Positions 23,521-34,135 of a stretch of DNA of 64,000 nt are shown piece by piece. The position numbers and the translations under genes are program-made. Under the pieces are notes generated by a model. That model did no database searches. It had not been told where the DNA came from and saw nothing but the letters and a program-made list of their open reading frames with translations. The stretch lies in contig BSWB01000002.1 in the NCBI GenBank assembly GCA_033239125.1, forward strand, positions 86,734,560 through 86,798,559, in the 5' to 3' direction. The DNA is from Fagopyrum homotropicum. Lineage: Eukaryota; Streptophyta; Magnoliopsida; Caryophyllales; Polygonaceae. How positions within the stretch are numbered: the stretch's first letter is position 1; each line of letters opens with the position of its first letter.

Positions 23521-24754
23521 GTTTGTTAAGTGTTGTACCCAACTTAAGAAATTTTTGTAGAAGCGATGCTTTAACAGTTTTAAGAAATTCTTTCTCCTAT
23601 GAGTAGATAGGATATCATAGATGACCTAGGGAATTATTTCGGAATTTTTATAAGATTATTCGAATTTTATATTTGAAGATGTAGTTGGACTTTAGTGACT
23701 TTTCGAGAAATAGAAAATGGGTAGTTTTTCTAGTTGTTACCTAAAATCATCCTAGGGAGTAGAATATGGTTAGTTAGCCTCAAATTATAATTTAAGTACA
23801 TATTCTAAGTTTTTTTTAGAAGTTCGGGACCAAGGGTAAAAGAGTCATTTTACCATAAATTAATACTGTAATCAATTCCGTTCTATTAAGACCTACTATC
23901 TTAGAAGTCTTAGACTTCTAATCACCTAGAAAGTGTGCTGACACACTTGCCTCCTTTGACATGCCACTGAATCCCTACTATACAGATCGATTTGCGAATT
24001 AGAAAGTCGAGATCTGATTCAGGTAAGTCCACGGACTTACTTAGCTGGCTTCTTGTATTAGTGTAATGCGTATGGGTGGTGTTTGTTAGTTATGATAAAC
24101 AACGAAACCGGATTAGTCCGACTTTGTTATTTACGTAATTGACCCAAGTGTATGATAACGGGTCGTGACATCATTTGCCTAGCTCTTGCGAGAGTCTAGG
24201 AGGTTCCTTGCGACCAGCCCAGTCCGGTAGACGGTCAGATGCATTAGTACCATTCCGCGTTGGTAAACGGGGACAGGGGCGAGGTTTGGGAATCCCTCGT
24301 GTCACAAAATAAGAATTATTAGTAATAACCTATCACCTAATTAAAGATAATAAAAGGATTGAGTGTTGCATGTTGATTGTGTATGTTGTGTGTTTGTGCT
24401 TTTACCTTTATACTTATGCATAGAATGTTAGCTAACGGTTTTATACCGCTTGTAGATGTCTTGCAGGTTAAAACAATTGTAGAGAGATCCGGAGGAAATG
24501 GTCAGCCGGGTCCACGTACTTATTTAGTTGGGGACGGGATGTCTTCTGTTCTTCTTATGTGTCGTTTAGGTACCTTTACTTTGTAAGGCTGATGCATATT
24601 CTTCATGTATATATTGTTTAAAGTTTTCAAATGTTTTAAATACTTTTGTGCCTTGTTGTAAGATCCAAGTTAAATTGTTGTCAAACTAAGCTCGGGACCC
24701 ATTGTGAGGTCCTAACTAGTAGCTCCCCGAGTTCTCAGAATTTGGGGTGTTACA

Positions 24755-25262
24755 ACATTTTCGTTGATCCGTACGTGCCGAGGCGATCACAGGTTGCCGT
24801 TATTGAGCGGCTACTGCGAGCTCGAGTCGGGGACCGGCTAAGGACTATTAGCCCTTCCCCGATGACATGGAGATGCCCACAACAAAGGAGGATAACCCTG
24901 CAAATGCTAGCTTGCTAGCTCAAATGAGAGCCCTGACCACTCAAAATGAGCAGCAGCAGACCGGCTACCATAAGACGATGTTGGAGCAACAGCAGGCTTG
25001 GCAGACGGGATTTGAGGAGAGCATGACAGCTCATTTTAAGGAGCGTCATAAGGCTTGGCAAAGGGATGTTGAGTAGAGGATGCGGACCCACAATGACTCT
25101 TAGCAACAGGCTTGGCAAGCTGGCTTTGAGAGTTCATTCGGTGCTCGGATGGATGCCCAGCAGAGCCGCCTCGATGACATCGACCGGCGGCAAGAGCACT
25201 TCTTCTCTAACTTCCCGTATCTACCACCGGGTCAGGATGGTCCAGCCGGACCATCACACTAG
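24755..25262 (+). pseudogene. Athila-2, block 3: C-terminal part of post-pol ORF
   Basis: Reading resumes in frame after the solo LTR (DPYVPRRSQVAVIERLLRAR). A further stretch (24867-25259) is a Gln/His-rich coiled-coil-like segment (MRALTTQNEQQQTGYHKTM, QQQAWQTGFEESMTAHFKER, QEHFFSNFPYLPPGQDGPAG) interrupted by two TAG stops. This matches the tail of Athila-type post-pol ORFs in style. Function unknown. Confidence 0.6.
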
Positions 25263-25910
25263 TGAGTATCATCTTTTCCTTCTCTACATATTATGTTTTG
25301 CCTTCTATTTTCACACTTTGAGGGCAAAGTGATCTTCAAGTATGGGGAGGGATCATATCATTCATGTATAGTTTGTGTGTTTGTTTTTGAGGTTCCAATT
25401 GTAATTCAGTTTCATATTCAGTCAAGAAAAAAGAGAAAAAGCCAAACAAAATGAGAAAAAGACATGAAAAACCTTGGATAAACCGAAAAACCAAAATGGC
25501 GATTTATGCAAAAATAAGGTAGTCCGACCAACACTACGTTGGTGCAAAAATGGACTTGAGGGATGTGAGAATTTGGTGCGACTATCATAGAAAGAAGAAG
25601 AGTGACATGGTGAAAACCCGAAAGGGCTCCTTGACAAAATGAGTGACATTCGAGCGTAGGCTCTCCTCTTTCAGACGTTGGCAACATAAGAAGGGGAGAC
25701 ATAAGGAGGAGTCTTTGTAAGTCACTCTTGGAGCGATATGGATGGTAGTTTCCCTCCTTTCTCACATTTCTCCTTTCTCACTTTTTCCTTGGAAATTTCT
25801 TGTATGTTTCTCATCTCTCTACTGCACCATGCTTCTTGAGACTTCTTGAGTCACATTTTTATATCTTTGGTTTACTCGGGACGAGTAAAGTGTCTAGTTA
25901 TGGGAGAGTT
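25263..25910 (+). other. Athila-2 3' untranslated region and polypurine region
   Basis: Non-coding sequence between the post-pol ORF and the 3' LTR. It has the Athila hallmark words TATGGGGAGGGATCATAT near 25340 and ACTCGGGACGAGTAAAGTG near 25880, then the purine-rich GGGAGAGTT immediately before the LTR start, which is the likely plus-strand primer. The apparent minus-strand ORFs here are not protein-like. Confidence 0.65.
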
Positions 25911-26377
25911 TGATAGATGACGGAATCACTATCGTTTCTAGGTAGTTTTAGAGCATTTTAGTTGTATTGTGTTGCTAATGTTTGGATCCAGTTGAAAAAG
26001 AAGTAAACAACGGATCTAGCAACACTTGGGAGAAGAAGAAGATCGACGAAGACAAGTTTCCGATGCCAAACCGCCCCGCGGTAGAAGCAACCGTCCTAGC
26101 GGTGGCCAACGCCCCCAATGCAGCAACCAACGCCTAGCCAGCACTCTGAGAGCAGCGTGTCACGCCCCCGCGGTACCACCTAGCCGCCCCCGCGGTGACA
26201 CCACTTGAAGAACAGAAGTCAGCGCCCCAACGCCTTTGCCAGTGGACCTGTGAAACCGAAGAGATTGTGTCACCGCCGCCGTGGTGACACTGGGCCGCCC
26301 CAGCAGATCGACATCAGAAACATCAAGAATATCAAAAGTCAAACGTTCTAGAGCATTAAAGACACCGCGCCCCGCGG
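25911..26377 (+). repeat. Athila-2 3' LTR, left part (interrupted)
   Basis: The LTR starts TGATAGATGACGG after the polypurine region and is interrupted at 26377 by Tekay-B. The segment 26060-26377 is very GC-rich, with repeated CCGCCCCCGCGG and GTGTCACC/GGTGACAC palindromes. It continues at 47912. Confidence 0.75.
26267..26290. repeat. GC-rich hairpin in Athila-2 LTR
   Basis: GTGTCACC at 26267-26274 pairs with GGTGACAC at 26283-26290, with an 8-nt GC-rich loop. It resembles the hairpin at 12799-12822. Confidence 0.65.
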
Positions 26378-28394
26378 TGTAATAGGTAGGATTTCCGGAA
26401 TTCTATATAATGTTGATTAACTTAATAATTGATAATAATTGACATATAACTCGAGAAGATTGCATAAGTGATGAGTATGAGTCCCACCGTTATGTTCCTG
26501 GCATAATTTTGGACTTATGGGGAAATTTTCACTTTTTTCCTCGGGTAATTATTTTTACCCTCTAGTGTTATTTGGAGCATTTGGGAGCTCCTACTAATAA
26601 AAATGCAGTTGAGAGAAATGATCAGGACATCGGACATGTCCTAGATATGAAATAACATGGAAAGGCAAAACGGCCAAAAGAGTGGTATTTCGTTTCTTAA
26701 CGGCTAAGAAAGATGTATTAGGAATCTACGTTTCCCGAGGCAATTGTGGAATAATTATCCCTACAATATTCAAGATTTATTATTCCAATTTCGAGAAGTT
26801 TGGAGAAGGGGGTTCAACCTGCCCTTGGATCGGTTAAAGGATAATTATCGACTTCGCTAAAAGATAATTATCGTCTTCACTATAAATAGCGGAAAATCGT
26901 TTATTTTTCATTTCCTTTTCAAGTTTCCTCGTAAAAGCTCTAATTTCTCTCAAACTTCAAACTCATATCTACTCTTCATTTCTAATCCGATTTCAATTCC
27001 GTTTGAGTTTTTGGATTCCTCTCTTCATTCTCTTCATATCGGTACTGAGTTTTTGCATTTTTGAGCAGATGAAGACGTAGTCGAGCATATATGTCACCAG
27101 AACGGTTTTGTCACTCAGAATCCGGTGAATTTGATGTTGTTCATGCGCAGCCTATGTCGTTGTTATTCCGAATCTTCTTTCAGATCGTCAATCGGGTTAG
27201 TAACGAATAAGTTATGAATTTATTCGTTTTTTGTACTGCGATTTGGCCTAAATTGACCTTTGGCTTGTCAAAATGGATAATTAGAAATTCCATTATGATC
27301 ATTATATTATTCTGGTGTTTATGGGTTGTTTGTTTGATGAAATCTGCTTACAAATGGGTTTAGAAATTGCCTGCGGGCAAAACGTTATTCTGGTAAAATT
27401 TAATTAATTAATTAAAGGTTAATTAATAACATTAGGATTAGAATTGAGATTGAGGAATGTAGATTAGATGCTATCTTGAGATTTGAGGAATTGTGAGTTA
27501 TATTGAGGATCTTGAGGTTTAGATCCAGGGTATGGGATGGTTGTGGTTATGAGGTAGGAGACGCGTCTCCTAACCCTTTGCAGCGTTTGATATATTGTGT
27601 GCCTTGCTTATACAAGCGTTGATCATTTCCTCAAAGGGAAACTGCGACGTGGTACAGGATTACGAGTATTTCAGGTAAGTGCATTGAACTTACTTAGCAT
27701 GCAGTTGTGGATTTGAGTGGTTGTGATGGTTTTGTGTGTGCTCATATGATTGATACCTAAACCGGACTAGGATGACCACTTTATTACGTTAAAAGGCCCA
27801 AGTGTATTATAACGGGTCGTGACCACTTGCTGGAAGCTCGCCGAGAGTGGAAGGAGGTGCTCGGACGCCAGTAGCTCAGGGGGGAGGTAGATCCCCATGC
27901 AACTCCTGAGTTAAAGGGGGAAGAGACGGGGTTCTTTAGGCTCCTCGTGTCATAAAGAATTTGAATTGGTATTGAATCATTTAATTAAAGATAATAACGG
28001 TTGTGTGTGTGGCATTGCATTTGTGTATTTGTGCTATTACTTCATTCTTATTCATTTCTGTTAGCTAACGGTTATACCGTGTTGTAGTTGATCTGCAGGA
28101 TAGGAGGATTGCAGAGTGAGTCAGATGGGTGATCAGCCGAGGGCTTCAGTACACTAGGTTGTTCGTGGGATGTGGGATATTTTGTACTCTTTGGATCTAT
28201 TGATCCTGTTTTGTACTCGACTATGATGTTGTAAACCTTTTGATGTATATATTGTATAGTTTATGTATTTGGTTTTTATCTATCTGTGTTTTGTTGTAAG
28301 ATCCAATGGACTTGTTGTCAGGCTAGGGTCAGGATCCATTTTGAGATCGTAGCCCATTGTGGCGCCCCGAGTCCCGTGGATTCGGGGTGTTACA
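26378..28394 (+). repeat. Tekay-B 5' LTR
   Basis: 2017 bp from TGTAATAGGTAGG to GGGGTGTTACA. The 3' LTR at 45855 is colinear with it over its whole length, with scattered substitutions and a long (TA)n run unique to the 3' copy. A TATA box is at 26880-26889. Confidence 0.93.
26880..26889 (+). promoter_or_regulatory. Putative TATA box of Tekay-B 5' LTR
   Basis: CTATAAATAG, preserved at the matching place in the 3' LTR (about 46343). A good consensus plant TATA box. Confidence 0.65.
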
Positions 28395-28397
28395 AAG

Positions 28398-28415
28398 TTG
28401 GTATTAGAGTCTTAG
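28398..28415 (+). promoter_or_regulatory. Primer binding site, decayed tRNA-iMet type (Tekay-B)
   Basis: TTGGTATTAGAGTCTTA, 3-4 nt after the LTR end. It differs from TGGTATCAGAGC by C-to-T and GC-to-GT changes, as expected from deamination of methylated DNA. Confidence 0.8.
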
Positions 28416-28587
28416 GTTGACAACAATGACACTTGCAATCTGCAATAAAGGTGGAGCGGATAAATAACCAGAACCCGAAAGGGGTTTGACGTTTGAAAAG
28501 GATTTTGGTTTTGAAAGAGTACAGTGTTTTGGGATAGTGTGTACGGAAAGCCATCACCCTTCTTAGGATCTCGAAAATATAGAAATA

Positions 28588-28626
28588 TATATAGATATCT
28601 ATTATGTGATGCTATGTTGCATGTGA

Positions 28627-28696
<70 letters not shown>

Positions 28697-28735
28697 TCAC
28701 ATTCAACATAGCATCACATAATAGATATCTATATA
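28588..28735. repeat. Foldback (long inverted repeat) with (AT)n centre
   Basis: The left arm (28588 to about 28635) and right arm (about 28688-28735) are inverted copies. TATAGATATCTATTATGTGA on the left is mirrored on the right with a single visible mismatch over roughly 43 bp, and the centre is an (AT)n run of about 60 bp. It lies in the leader of Tekay-B. It could be a small MITE or palindromic amplification. No TSD was recognised because the flanks are themselves AT repeats. Confidence 0.85.
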
Positions 28736-28766
28736 GCCTTATAGAATTAAGTGTGCATACCCTACA

Positions 28767-29185
28767 AATGGCTCAGACTGGAGCAACATCTGCAGTATGA
28801 CGAGGTAGGGGTATACCCCCTTTTCCTCCAATACTGTTAGGTCAGGGACCAGTTTCCGTTTTTGATCCGCCTATAGCAGAGGACATACCTGAGGAGTGTG
28901 ATTACGTCTCGATGAGTGGACCCGAGTTTCGAGAATATATATACGTCAAGTACAAGAGGCTGCAAGAGAGGGTAGACCTACACCGGGTTTACCAACATCT
29001 GTGGGACCAACTGAAGGTTCCGGATCAAAGAAGAAACAACGGACCAAACTAGTGAGTGATGAAGCAGACCCTTCAAGTGTTAGACAGAGTCCGACACATG
29101 GACGTTCGAGTGATCCCTTGTCCACACGGACTTTTGATGGGATGAGATCATGTTTCAACTGTGGAGAGTTTGGACACCTCCTACT
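28767..29185 (+). pseudogene. gag: Tekay-B gag remnant with CCHC knuckle
   Basis: The ATG at 28767 opens a 10-codon frame ended by TGA. Gag-like text then continues with frame changes to a zinc knuckle start CFNCGEFGH (about 29150-29176), where the next LTR begins. The central capsid domain seems missing: only about 400 bp separate the start from the knuckle. It is therefore a deleted gag, broken again by the insertion at 29186. Confidence 0.6.
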
Positions 29186-30135
29186 TGATGCGGGAGCATC
29201 CAAGCCAACTAATGGAGGAAACATCCCAAACCTATCATGATGAAGGATCATTTGAGCTAACTCCGTCTTCAATATCTGAGGGGGCTCTAAAAAGAGCTCA
29301 AGCTAAATGCCAAGCTCAGATGGATGCTCTTTTCCTAACCATGGTCCATGAAGCTCAAACAAGTCCATCTTCAACAAGTCTAAGGACCATCTTGTGGATC
29401 AGCCGCGAATACATACCAACCAAGATGATTAATGGAGCTTAAATTGTATTTCTAGTTGTTGGACAGGCCTTCGAAAGCATTTCAAAGGACAGACAAAGGC
29501 CTTGAAATCAGATACAAGGGGCTTCACGTGTGTGCATGTGCATGGCTGAAAAATTCATTTAAGTATGTGGACGTGAGAGGCTGATTAGGAGAGTTTAATT
29601 AGGCCCATTTTTGTTCTATTTTTCTAGGCTTTTATTTAAATCTCTCTAAATGTAATTATTGTAATTATTTCTATTTTATGTTTTAGGAAGAAAAGGCATA
29701 GGATGTATAAAAGCCTTTTATCTCTTCATTTTGTAGTTAGACAAGTTTTATACAAGTTTTTCTGAGAGCATTTCTGAATTGAATCCAAGAGAATTCAATC
29801 ATTCTTGTCTCGTGAGTTTGTGTGTGATCTGGCTTTCTCGTTCTTGTGTATGTCAATCTCCTTCGGGATTGGTGTTGCAAGTCGAACAAGGCATCCTCTT
29901 CGTGCTCTCGATTCTCAGATCGATTGTGTGGAGTTGTAAGAAGCGGGGTCGAATCGTTACTGGTTTGGTTCTTTGATCTCGAATCCAAGGGTTCTATCAT
30001 TCTTCCTTTCGGTTCTTCTTGTCCCTTTCTGTTTTCTCATTTTCGATGTTGTCCATGTTTGTTAATTTTGTGTTCTTCATGCTTCAGAACAGGTTTTTCA
30101 TCTAGATCCGTTCTTCACGGCTAATCCCCGTATCA
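29186..30135 (+). repeat. LTR 1 of the compound (unit A 5' LTR)
   Basis: From TGATGCGGGAGCATCC to CTAATCCCCGTATCA, 950 bp. Its first 50 bases are shared with LTR 2 but not with LTR 3. It contains an open tail (to a stop near 29440) with QAKCQAQMDALF, as in related LTR-coded tails, and a TATA box at 29705-29713. Confidence 0.85.
29705..29713 (+). promoter_or_regulatory. Putative TATA box, LTR 1
   Basis: GTATAAAAG within GGATGTATAAAAGCC, at the same relative place as GTATATAAACC in LTRs 2 and 3. Confidence 0.6.
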
Positions 30136-30137
30136 AT

Positions 30138-30155
30138 TGGTATCAGAGCACAGTT
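30138..30155 (+). promoter_or_regulatory. Primer binding site, tRNA-iMet type (unit A)
   Basis: TGGTATCAGAGCACAGTT, 2 nt after the LTR end; intact consensus. Confidence 0.93.
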
Positions 30156-31443
30156 GACGTCCAACCACCAAAAAGAGTCGGTAAATTAATCATAAAATCA
30201 CAAAAAGAGTCTTTTTTGATCATTGCAATTGATCATTGTCTTTTGTTTGAGTCTATTTCCGTTTCTCTCTTCTACTCTAAGCTTTGTTTGAGTCTAACGA
30301 GTTTGTTCCTTGTTTGTGAGTTAAGGACACCGAAAACCACCATAGCACCAACACCAACCACCATCACACCACCATCAGCCACCATTTTTCCGTCAGCCAT
30401 ATTAGCCACACTTGAACCAGTTGAACAAAAACTAAATGTGGTTGCTTCTCTCCTACATCCAGTACACGCAGAATTGAAGTTGAAGTAGAAGTAGATTGTT
30501 TCCCTACATCCAATACACGCCAAAATTGGAGTTGATTCAGCGTGTTTCCTACAAATCCGGCGCAAAGCTTGAAGCAGTTGTTTTCCTCCTACAAAACTGG
30601 CACTTAATCATTTGCAGTACGCGCAAAGTTTGTTGCTTCCCTGATTTGGTCTTATCTTGAAGATTTGCAACAACTTGGCCCACGTTTATTTGCAAACAAT
30701 TTGTTTTATATCTTTCAATTTTGTTTCTTCTTATTTTCTGATTTCTTGAGTTATAAATTCAAAAAAAAAAAGAAAAAAAAAAGAAGCAGAAAGAAATCCG
30801 AAATCAAAAAAGAAAAAGAAAAAGGAATCAGATCTATTCATTTTATTTATTTTTTAGTCATAGTTTGTAATTAGCCTAGTGTTATTACAGTTGTTTTAGT
30901 GTTACTCAACAACAAAGAGGACTTCAAGAAAGGACTTAATTCAAGTATCTCGTCTCATTGGAGGAAGAACCAAGCAATCTCGTTGAACCTATCTAGCCAC
31001 ACCTAGCTACTGTCCATTTTTGGCCATCAAACACCATACCTCAGCCTTCCTTAACCTCATCCTACGGTGTCTAGGGTTCACTTCTTGGGTCTTACGAGTA
31101 AGATCTCTCAAAGCTTATCTTGAGTTCTAAATTTTGAGTCATTTAGTTGCATATAATATTCGTGCAATTGTCCTTTCCGTTTGAGTCTTTTCTTCTATTT
31201 TTGTTGAGTCAAACACGTTTTTGAAGTGACTGAAATCGAATCTTGTTTCTATCTAAAAGCTTTAGTTTGATTAGGCATCGAACTCACGTGAGGTTTTTGA
31301 TTAACACAAGACGAGCCATCAACAAGCTTGTATCACACCACTAGAGAGTGAGAGAAGCTTGTTTTCTGAGTGATACACTTGCGAGGTGATTTTTGTTTTA
31401 TATAACCTAACGCGTTTGCTTATTGTGTTGAGTGTTTGGAATT
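30156..31443 (+). other. Unit A 5' leader
   Basis: About 1.3 kb without a recognisable gene. It contains an A/G-only tract at about 30762-30825 preceded by T-rich sequence, and repeated TTGAGTC words. It ends with text shared with the leader of unit B (ACTCACGTGAGGTTTTTGA, GACGAGCCATCAACAAGCTTG). Confidence 0.65.
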
Positions 31444-32394
31444 ATGTCTAGGTCACCAAGTCCAGCAGATGCAAAGAGCTCAGAACCGATTCACACCAAA
31501 TTGCTCAACCTTTTCAAGGGCTTGCAAGATAGCATTGATGGTCTCAGTACAAAGTTGGCCACACTTGAGGCTGGAAGAAGTTCCAATGCTATGCAGCCTT
31601 CAAGGCCTAATCCACAAGGCCAGAGAAACCATGCTTTCCAAGAGCGTAATTATGTCCCTTCTACTCCTAATATACATTATTATGCTAATCAAAATCAGAA
31701 TTATGTGTATGAGCCATGGGATTATTCGGAGGATGAAGGATGGAGACATGAGCCACTTCGAGAACCAGTACAAGACGGCATTGGCAAGATGAAAATGCCC
31801 AACTTCGAGGGTCAATGTGATCCTGATGTGAACACGGCATGGGAGGCGAGGATGGAGCAAATCTGGTCATGCCACGACCTTCCCAAGCACGATGATTCAC
31901 ACAACTCGCTAATAGCCATTAGCACACCTTCATCACCAATTGGGGTTACCACAACTCCAAACGAAAGTGATTCAAAACCTTGTACTTTAATGTTTAATCA
32001 CTTAGATTTGTTAAAATCAGAATATGAGATTGTGTTGCATGCTATCATTAGTGATGAAACAGTTGAGCATGAATCTAAATTATTGGGTGATATTGAAAGT
32101 GATAAGCATGAAATTGATGACTATGATTTGTTTGCACATAAATCTATTGTGGAAAATGATATTATTTTACATGTGCATGAGCCTAAGCATAAGAAATGCC
32201 CCAATTGTGTTACCAAGCCTGTTTTGAGTGTTATTGAGTGTAATGACCTTATTTGCAATGAATTGGCTTGCGTTAGTAATGAATCTGAGCACAGTGAGAC
32301 TTTGATAGCTAAAGAGATTTTAGATGCACCACATGACCCTTGTGAGGATTTACAAGGGAGCCTTTCATACCATCTTGCACTTCATTGCCCATAG
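31444..32394 (+). CDS. Unit A ORF1: gag N-terminus fused to divergent acidic region
   Basis: Intact 316-residue frame from the ATG at 31444 (MSRSPSPADAKSSEP). Residues 1 to about 145 match the gag N-terminus of the CRM-like units here, up to the capsid start (IEQ(I)WSCH). From about residue 150 the sequence departs: the rest of capsid is missing and is replaced by a Ser/Thr/Asp/Glu-rich stretch (HNSLIAISTPSSPIGVTTTP, then many DD/HE pairs). A Cys pair CPNC and, near the end, ETLIAKEILDA..DPCED resemble the pre-protease segment ESLIARRTLH..APCED of gag-pol. This suggests a deleted and drifted gag of a non-autonomous element. Unit A encodes no protease, RNase H or integrase. Confidence 0.7.
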   Translation: MSRSPSPADAKSSEPIHTKLLNLFKGLQDSIDGLSTKLATLEAGRSSNAMQPSRPNPQGQRNHAFQERNYVPSTPNIHYYANQNQNYVYEPWDYSEDEGWRHEPLREPVQDGIGKMKMPNFEGQCDPDVNTAWEARMEQIWSCHDLPKHDDSHNSLIAISTPSSPIGVTTTPNESDSKPCTLMFNHLDLLKSEYEIVLHAIISDETVEHESKLLGDIESDKHEIDDYDLFAHKSIVENDIILHVHEPKHKKCPNCVTKPVLSVIECNDLICNELACVSNESEHSETLIAKEILDAPHDPCEDLQGSLSYHLALHCP

Positions 32395-33245
32395 GTTGTT
32401 CACTTGCTGATTTGTGTGAAAACTCTAGTTTTTCACCTGGTAAAGACATAAATGGACATGAATATGATTTAAGTCTAGACATTGAGCTTCTTGAGGATGA
32501 AATAGATGGGTTTGAGTTATATGCGAAAGACTTTGATTGGGATATGGAATTGGACATTGAACAGGAAGACACTACTTGGAGAAATGCATCAGACTGTGAT
32601 TTTAATGAGTTAAGTTTGAAATCTGATGTAGCCATGTCCTTAAGGAGTAATTTAGGTTCTCATGTTGCTTGGAAGTCTTTTGTGTATTTGGAGGATGGAA
32701 AACATGTTAATAATTTAGAGTTGATTGAACACTATAGGTTAGTTCTTTGGTGGACCATAGAGGAAAAGCTCCCTATTGTGATGCTAATTGATGGCCTTAG
32801 GGTAAATTCAGCCTTTGTGAGGAACATAGGGAGTTTCGATCCTTATATGAAGTCGGAGATGTTTCTTAAGGTTCCTAAATTAGTTTATCAGGAATTGAGG
32901 ATGAGGACTAGGAAAACAACCCTTGTACCACCTAATTCATTCATTCTTTTGAGGTATTATGTGTGTAATTCTTATATTGATATATGTGTTGTTGTTTACA
33001 TTGATGATGTATTTATACACAACACTTCTTTAAGAGCGCATAAGGAGCACTTAATGTTCTCTACCCCTCGGTTAGAGTACTTGGACCATATTTTTTACCC
33101 TTGTGCGCCATGCCCTTATTATGTTCTTTGTCATTTATTTGTAGTGACCTCAAAGGGTGTCCGGGGAGTGGATGAAATTTCAGGTCGGGAGAAGACACTT
33201 CACGTGATCCAACAACCAACGTCATTGCAACGAAAGATTATTTGA
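32385..33245 (+). pseudogene. Unit A ORF2: eroded pol with a residual RT motif
   Basis: Open for 286 codons in another frame overlapping the end of ORF1; a single-base loss near 32370 could have split one longer ORF. The first half (CENSSFSPGKDINGHEYDLS...) is acidic and unrecognised. The second half contains CVVVYIDDVFIHNTSLRAHKEHL, clearly derived from the RT active-site block VVVYFDDILIYSKSLEEHEEHL, followed by weakly matching text (LFVVTSKGVRGVDE). The fingers (KIDLRSGYHQI), PFGLTNAP, RNase H and integrase blocks are absent. It cannot be an active polymerase. It may be a relic, or an ORF kept open for another reason. Confidence 0.6.
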
Positions 33246-33254
33246 GCTGACGAA

Positions 33255-33275
33255 TCATTTTCAAGAAAGGGGGAA
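33255..33275 (+). promoter_or_regulatory. Polypurine tract of unit A
   Basis: Purine-rich AAGAAAGGGGGAA immediately before the LTR 2 start. The matching tract before LTR 3 is AAAGAAGGGGAGAA. It would prime plus-strand DNA synthesis. Confidence 0.75.
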
Positions 33276-34133
33276 TGATTCGGGAGCATCCAAGCCAACT
33301 AATGGAGGCAACATCCCAAACCCATCATTGATGAAGGGTCATCCGAGCTAGCTCCATCTTCAACACCACAAGGAGCCCTAACACGAGCTCAAGCCAAACG
33401 CCAAGCGGATAGGGATCTTATCTTCCTAACCATGGTTCAAGAAGCTCACCCAAGCTCACCTCTAATGAGTCCAAGGCCCGTCATGATGCTTAGCCACATT
33501 GGACCAGCCAAGAAGAAGTTGAATGGAGCATAGGAGAGCTTCACGTGTGCATGTGCATGGCTGGCGTGAGAAGCTAGTTAGAGAGTGTTAAATAAAGCCT
33601 AGAATTAGTCTATTTTATGGATTTATTTAAAACACTCTAATTTGTAATTATTGTTTTTATTTCTTTTCTATTTTTAGGAGAGAAGGTCTAGGTTGTATAT
33701 AAACCTTTCTCTCTTCCTTTTTGTGCAGATTACGTTAAACACATTGCCTAAGTGCTAAATCGAACCTTTTGAGTTCAGCCTATTGTCTCGTGAGAATTGT
33801 GGTGTTTGCATAGCTTTCTCGTTCTTGTGTGTGTCAATCTCCTTCGGGTTGGTGCTACAAGTCGAATCGAAGCAACCTCTTCGTGCCTTTGATAATTCTA
33901 GATCGATTGTGTGAAGTTGTAAGAAGCGGGGTCGAATCGTCATCGATTTGGGTTCTTGGATCATCGAATCCAAGGGTTCTATCGTTTGTTCCTTTCGGTT
34001 CCTCTTTTCCATCTCGTTTCCCTTATTGCTTTGCACGTTTTCCTTTCATAATTGTTGTTGAATTTCGTTTGCTTTTATTCCCGAAAACAGGTTGCTCGTC
34101 TAGATCCGTTCTTCGCGGCTAATCCCCGTATCA
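33276..34133 (+). repeat. LTR 2 of the compound (chimeric)
   Basis: 858 bp. The first 53 bp (TGATTCGGGAGCATCC... to ...CCCATCAT) match LTR 1, while the remainder from TGATGAAGGGTC is far closer to LTR 3 of unit B. This is a recombinant LTR. TATA box at 33694-33705. Confidence 0.85.
33694..33705 (+). promoter_or_regulatory. Putative TATA box, LTR 2
   Basis: TGTATATAAACC, identical in LTR 3 (about 40750-40761). Confidence 0.65.
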
Positions 34134-34135
34134 AT

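Larger units (their letters stand above)
21698..24754 (+). mobile_element. Solo LTR, Tekay-type chromovirus
   Basis: Starts TGTAATATCC and ends GGGGTGTTACA, with a perfect TSD ACATT at 21693-21697 and 24755-24759. There is no primer site, coding region or second LTR inside its 3057 bp. The 3' part (GTTAGCTAACGGTTTTATACCG, TTGTTGTAAGATCCAA...) is the same text seen in the Tekay-A and Tekay-B LTRs, which supports the lineage. Excising it with one TSD copy restores the Athila-2 frame. Unequal recombination between two LTRs is the usual origin. The orientation is set by comparison with Tekay-B. Confidence 0.9.

Noticed and set aside
25418..25765. Minus-strand ORF with hydrophobic Phe/Leu-rich segments
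   Set aside because: Antisense to the Athila-2 3' region; residues reflect A/G-rich plus-strand sequence. No homology is recognised.
28524..28721. ORF through the (AT)n foldback (YIYIYI...)
   Set aside because: Dinucleotide repeat translated; no coding meaning.
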